Positions 60,209 through 64,000 of a DNA stretch of 64,000 nucleotides are shown piece by piece; the first letter of the stretch is position 1, and each line of letters opens with the position of its first letter. The notes under the pieces are model-generated. The model saw only the letters and a list, made by a program, of their open reading frames with translations. It made no database searches and was not told the origin of the DNA. The position numbers were made by a program, and so were the translations under genes. Source of the DNA: Phylloscopus collybita (Eukaryota > Chordata > Aves > Passeriformes > Phylloscopidae); the NCBI GenBank assembly GCA_027886175.1, contig JAJNNQ010000026.1, forward strand, positions 29,964,001 to 30,028,000, given 5' to 3'.

Positions 60209-60993
60209 TATTTGTCTTGGTTTGGAAAGACAGGTATCTGCCAGGGAAAGCTGGATTTTCCCCTGGAATGGAGAATGTAAACCCCCCACCCCCTCCAAAT
60301 TATAATTTTGCAATTATGGGGCTTTCAGGCAAAGATTTGGGAATAGGGATAACAGTTCTTTACTAGGAATATTAACAATACAAATGTAGTAGAAAAACAA
60401 ATCCAAACAACCAAACAAGCAAACAAACGAACAACAATCCTGGCAAACCGTGACAGTCAGAGCTACAACCTGACACCCTGTTTGTCAGGGTGTTGGAAGC
60501 AGTCCAAAAGTAAGTCCTCCTGGAGTGGCAGATGTGGTTCTTTTAGAGTAGAGATGATCCTGTAGAAAAGGGTCCAGTGATGGTGCCAAGGGTTCAGTCT
60601 TCCTCCAGGAATCAGGTGAAGCCAGATACCTTTGTGTTGCTGCATCTCAGTTTTTATCCAGGTAGGAGTGGCTGGCTCCCCCACTGGGCAGAGCATCTCA
60701 CAATGGGATGTATACTTTGGGGAAGGTATGTTTTGGGGAGGGTATGCTTTGGGGATTACTGCTTGGGGATGTGTTAATGGCCCATTAGCAGAAAATATCC
60801 CCCTGGAGGGAGGATGGGTGGTGAAAGAGATAAGAAACACTGCCCCACCTGGTTTTAGCAGCTGACCCATTATCAGAAGGCATCTGCCCCCCTCCTCCCA
60901 GAGTTAAAAGAGAGAAAGAAAAACATCTCCCCAATTGCTTTTAGTGAATGAAATAGAATACATATTTTTGGTTCCATAACCCAAGACACGATT
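60209..60993 (-). mobile_element. Solo ERV LTR, family 1, copy B (antisense)
   Basis: The LTR spans 60,214-60,988, starting TGTCTTGGTTTGG and ending ACCCAAGACA on the plus strand. The flanks CTATT (60,209-60,213) and CGATT (60,989-60,993) differ by one base and are probably a decayed 5-bp duplication. An AGTAAA signal lies on the minus strand (plus TTTACT, 60,359-60,364). Relative to copy A at 12,286-12,993 it keeps more U3 and carries a 16-bp minisatellite at 60,710-60,769. A 135-codon open frame inside it is accidental. Confidence 0.87.
60710..60769. repeat. 16-bp minisatellite in LTR U3
   Basis: Units GTATACTTTGGGGAAG, GTATGTTTTGGGGAGG and GTATGCTTTGGGGATT follow head to tail (60,710-60,757), then a partial unit to about 60,769. 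Confidence 0.9.
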
Positions 60994-61350
60994 AAGTTTC
61001 TTAATAGACAAAACCCACATCAATAAATAAATAAATAATAGAAATATGGCATTGTGCACAAACTGTTGTGTAATTGAATTAAAATAAACCAGCTTTTAGA
61101 ACTGAGAATAATGTCCTAAACAGTTAATAATTTAGGTCCTTTTTTGGTGTATCATTGGAGTATTCTTCATTAGCCATTCTTTTCAGAATATCTTTTAACT
61201 CTTTCATTTTTCAGTGCATCAGTTCTTGTATAGGGTTCAAGCTAAATTAAAGTGGTTTTATTCATAGAGTCACAAAATTAAAGAAAAAGTCTCTTTCAGA
61301 GAATATTTAGATTTTCCCATTACTTTCTTTTTACTTAACTCAAGTTTATA
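60994..61350. other. Unique AT-rich non-coding DNA
   Basis: Holds an (AATA)n tract near 61,021-61,037; nothing else recognised. Confidence 0.6.
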
Positions 61351-61500
61351 GAACATAGAATCATAGAACCACATAGGTTTGGATTGGAAAAAATCTGAAA
61401 GATCATTGAGTTCTGAATCCCCCACCATGGGCAGGTAGATCTCCCACTAGACCAGGTTGCTGAAAGTCCCATCTAACACCTCCAGACATGGAAAAGTTGT
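61351..61500 (-). mobile_element. CR1 LINE 3' fragment
   Basis: Plus strand opens AACATAGAATCATAGAACCA and TTGGAAAAAATCTGAAAGATC, a reversed CR1 3' end, then CTAGACCAGGTTGCTGAAAG. The similarity fades by about 61,500. Short, 5'-truncated copy. Confidence 0.88.
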
Positions 61501-64000
61501 TCATTGAAACACTCCAGCGGTGTTTGATTTGCAAAAACTCCCTGCCAGACATAGTTCTATTAAACTACTGAAAGAAGTACATATTAAATCTCCCCCAAAC
61601 ATTTTTGAAACTGGTGTCCTTGTTGACAGGCCTAATTCTCAGATATGGCCTCTTACCACATTTTAGAAAAAGGTGGTTTGAGCCACAGCCAAATGATATC
61701 GGCTCATTTCTACTTTGTGGAGTTTCCAATTGTCTTCAGTTTTGAACTTGCTTCAGCAAAGAGAAGTAATAAATATATTTGTTACCGAAGTAGCACTAAC
61801 AGATCCATCTGTGTTTCAAACTCAATATTTATTCCCTGAGACTTTGTTAGCACAATGTCCTAAACAACCCTAACATACAAGCCACTGGGGGATGTCTCTT
61901 TTGATTCTTTTAAGTTGGACAAAATGTGTTCTAAAGATCACATCATCATGTGTTCTGGAAATTACTACGGCACCCCTGAATTTTTCAGATTTGTTATTTA
62001 GTCTCTTGTGAAATCAGTCACAACCACAGATTTTTGGGTACCTGAATTGCTACCTATTGTCTGGTATATAGTGAAAAATTCCAGGCAGCACTCAGTGGTG
62101 TTCTTTGGCTAAGATGCTAAAGACACAAATTCCTGAAGCACAGGTTTCTCATAATGCAAGATTTCTTCAGCTTTATTCTATGTGCTAAAAATAGATGGAA
62201 CCCAAGGGGTGTATCCTTCTATGGGACATTCCTGTTTCCATACCTGCTCTGGTCTCCTATCCCTTACTGTGCCTGCAGGATGCAGTAAATGTTTTGTATT
62301 TCATCCTGTATATCATACAAAGTGATAAAAAGGTTGCTGAGAACATGAAACATTTAAAATAATATTTTATTCTATATTTTCTCCCTGAATATTAAAAAAT
62401 ACAGACCTTAACTATAGTTAGTGACAGGATAGGCATAGAGTAAAAGATTTTAAGAGTTACACTCTAACATACAGTGAAGAACAGAATTGTACTACAATTT
62501 TCTAGTGATATCTCGTTCCTGTTTAAGAACAGACACTTTACGATTCAAAAAAGCTCTGTATAAAAAATAAATATGTTTAAGAATATATTTTCAGAAAGGT
62601 CTTCTATAGCTACACAGAAACCTCAGGATCTGTGCAGTAAATCAAGACAACAAATATTTCTGCAAACATTTCAATACTGTTCTTCATGAGAAGTATCTGA
62701 ATAAATAGCTTTCTGACACTGTCCTTTCACTGATATTGGGCAAAATACACAGCCATTTTTTTGCCTTTTCCCTGTACTACTGCATACAGTTTGACTTATA
62801 AACATTTTTCTCCACATCAGAACAGTCACAAAGATCATTAAAGGAACATTTCTGTTATTCCTGAAGTGGCTTGTACAGAGGCACTTTGTCTGTCACACTG
62901 TACCACACTCCCAGTGCACAGACTTTAGTTCTATCACACACCACAGGATGAAAAAAAGTTTTAGCTCTGCACTTTTACAGTAGATATATATATATATATT
63001 TTTATGTCTTATAGTATGCTGTATACTATATATACTACCGTCTAGTGGACTATATGAAGTGCAGTGTACTATGAAGTATACATTGGGGTTTTGTGTTGAA
63101 GGAATAAACACCCACTTTTTATCTTATCAATACATAAATTAGACCAGCTTAGGCAATCCTTATACAAATAGATGGGTATAGAAAATATATTATTAAACTT
63201 ATTTCTAGTTTTCCATCTATTGCAAAATATGCATTAATTGGAAATTTTCCCATTAAATGTTCAGTTTGAAAACATTATGAGAAAAATATTTAATAGAAAT
63301 GATAAAAAAATCCACCTTTGTTACGCCTTCCAACTCAGCCTCTGGCAGATGAGATCTCACTGTATTGATATGACTTTATAATTTTCTCTGTAGTAATACT
63401 TCCAGTGATAGAACATTGGTCTACATTTTCCTTTTCCACAAACATGTTACGATGGGGCCTTAGAGTTATTTGAACTTACTCATTGGTTACTATACTGAGG
63501 TCTTTTTAAGATTTTACAAAATGATAATGTTCCTTAGGACAGAAATATGGCATCTTCACAAAACTTCTAGTAGCATTAATTTGATGGGTTTTCAGAGACA
63601 TGTCACTTTGAAGTGATGAGGTCTGTAAAAATAACTCCTACCTTATTGAAATCTTTCTTAAACATTAGTTAGGTTAAATATCATGACTCAAATACTTATT
63701 TATTGTACTGAGTATTGAAACTGTCCAGGAACTACCTGTGTAAGAGCACACTTCAAGCCGTCAGTTTAATTTTCATTATTATTCCCTAAATGCATCTTCC
63801 TATATTTTATAACATTTAATTTAATACAACATTTTAATTATTATCCAGTCCTTCCTATATGATATTTCATTTCTCCTTTAATAATTAATGCTTATAAAAT
63901 TTTCCCCTTCAAACCTTCTGCTGCACTTTCTGTTTTTTCTTCCACATGGGAATATTTTAATAGTACTTATCACAGCTTGCAACTGTACACATATTATTTT
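61501..64000. other. Unique AT-rich non-coding DNA
   Basis: No gene or full repeat recognised to the end of the window. There is a short (AT)n run at 62,984-62,999, followed by AT-rich sequence with repeated TATACTATA-like motifs to about 63,080. Confidence 0.6.

Noticed and set aside
60463..60870. 135-codon open frame on minus
   Set aside because: It lies inside LTR copy B and shows no protein features.
1..64000. tRNA, rRNA, CRISPR arrays, bacterial operons
   Set aside because: None were seen; the repeats and composition are those of a bird nuclear genome, and the spaced repeats found are simple repeats or LTR-internal units.

Overview
This window looks like a gene-poor stretch of a bird nuclear genome, either an intergenic desert or the inside of a very long intron. 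The sequence is strongly AT-rich and no complete protein-coding gene, rRNA or tRNA could be recognised. The bird assignment rests on the repeats. There are nine fragments of the avian/reptilian LINE CR1, several keeping the AGAATCATAG-type 3' end, and several LTR types that I recognise as avian endogenous retrovirus (ERV) LTRs, probably from a neoavian bird. Family assignments are from memory of avian repeats and were not checked against a library.

Layout. 1-12.3 kb is unique AT-rich DNA with one GC-richer block near 7 kb. 12,286-12,993 is a solo LTR with a perfect 5-bp target-site duplication. 16.0-16.5 kb is a second LTR, followed by a possible primer-binding site. 19.4 and 23.3 kb carry short CR1 pieces. 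30.1-32.2 kb is a CR1 next to an inverted LTR that is itself interrupted. 36.6-37.1 kb is an LTR with internal repeats. 38.1-39.2 kb is a CR1 with a collapsed reverse-transcriptase region. 40.0-41.7 kb is an LTR inside another LTR, the outer one bounded by ACCTAG. 43.0-44.0 kb is another CR1. 47.0 kb holds the only plus-strand CR1, followed by a local duplication. 54.1-56.3 kb has two more CR1 copies. 57.2-58.1 kb holds two LTRs joined head to head. 58.9 and 60.2 kb carry two more LTRs, and 61.4 kb a last CR1 piece. The rest is unique sequence with simple repeats.

The strongest unusual signal is at 57,158-58,104. A full LTR on the minus strand and a truncated LTR on the plus strand are joined so that both outer ends are U5 ends, and the whole unit is flanked by the same five bases (GGCAC). 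This looks like integration of a palindromic retroviral DNA rather than two unrelated insertions. The best candidate for host transcribed sequence is an open 126-bp segment at 52,557-52,682 with good splice-site motifs; it has no recognised homology. Eight of nine CR1 pieces lie on the minus strand, which would fit a host gene transcribed on the plus strand across the window, but this is only a hint.
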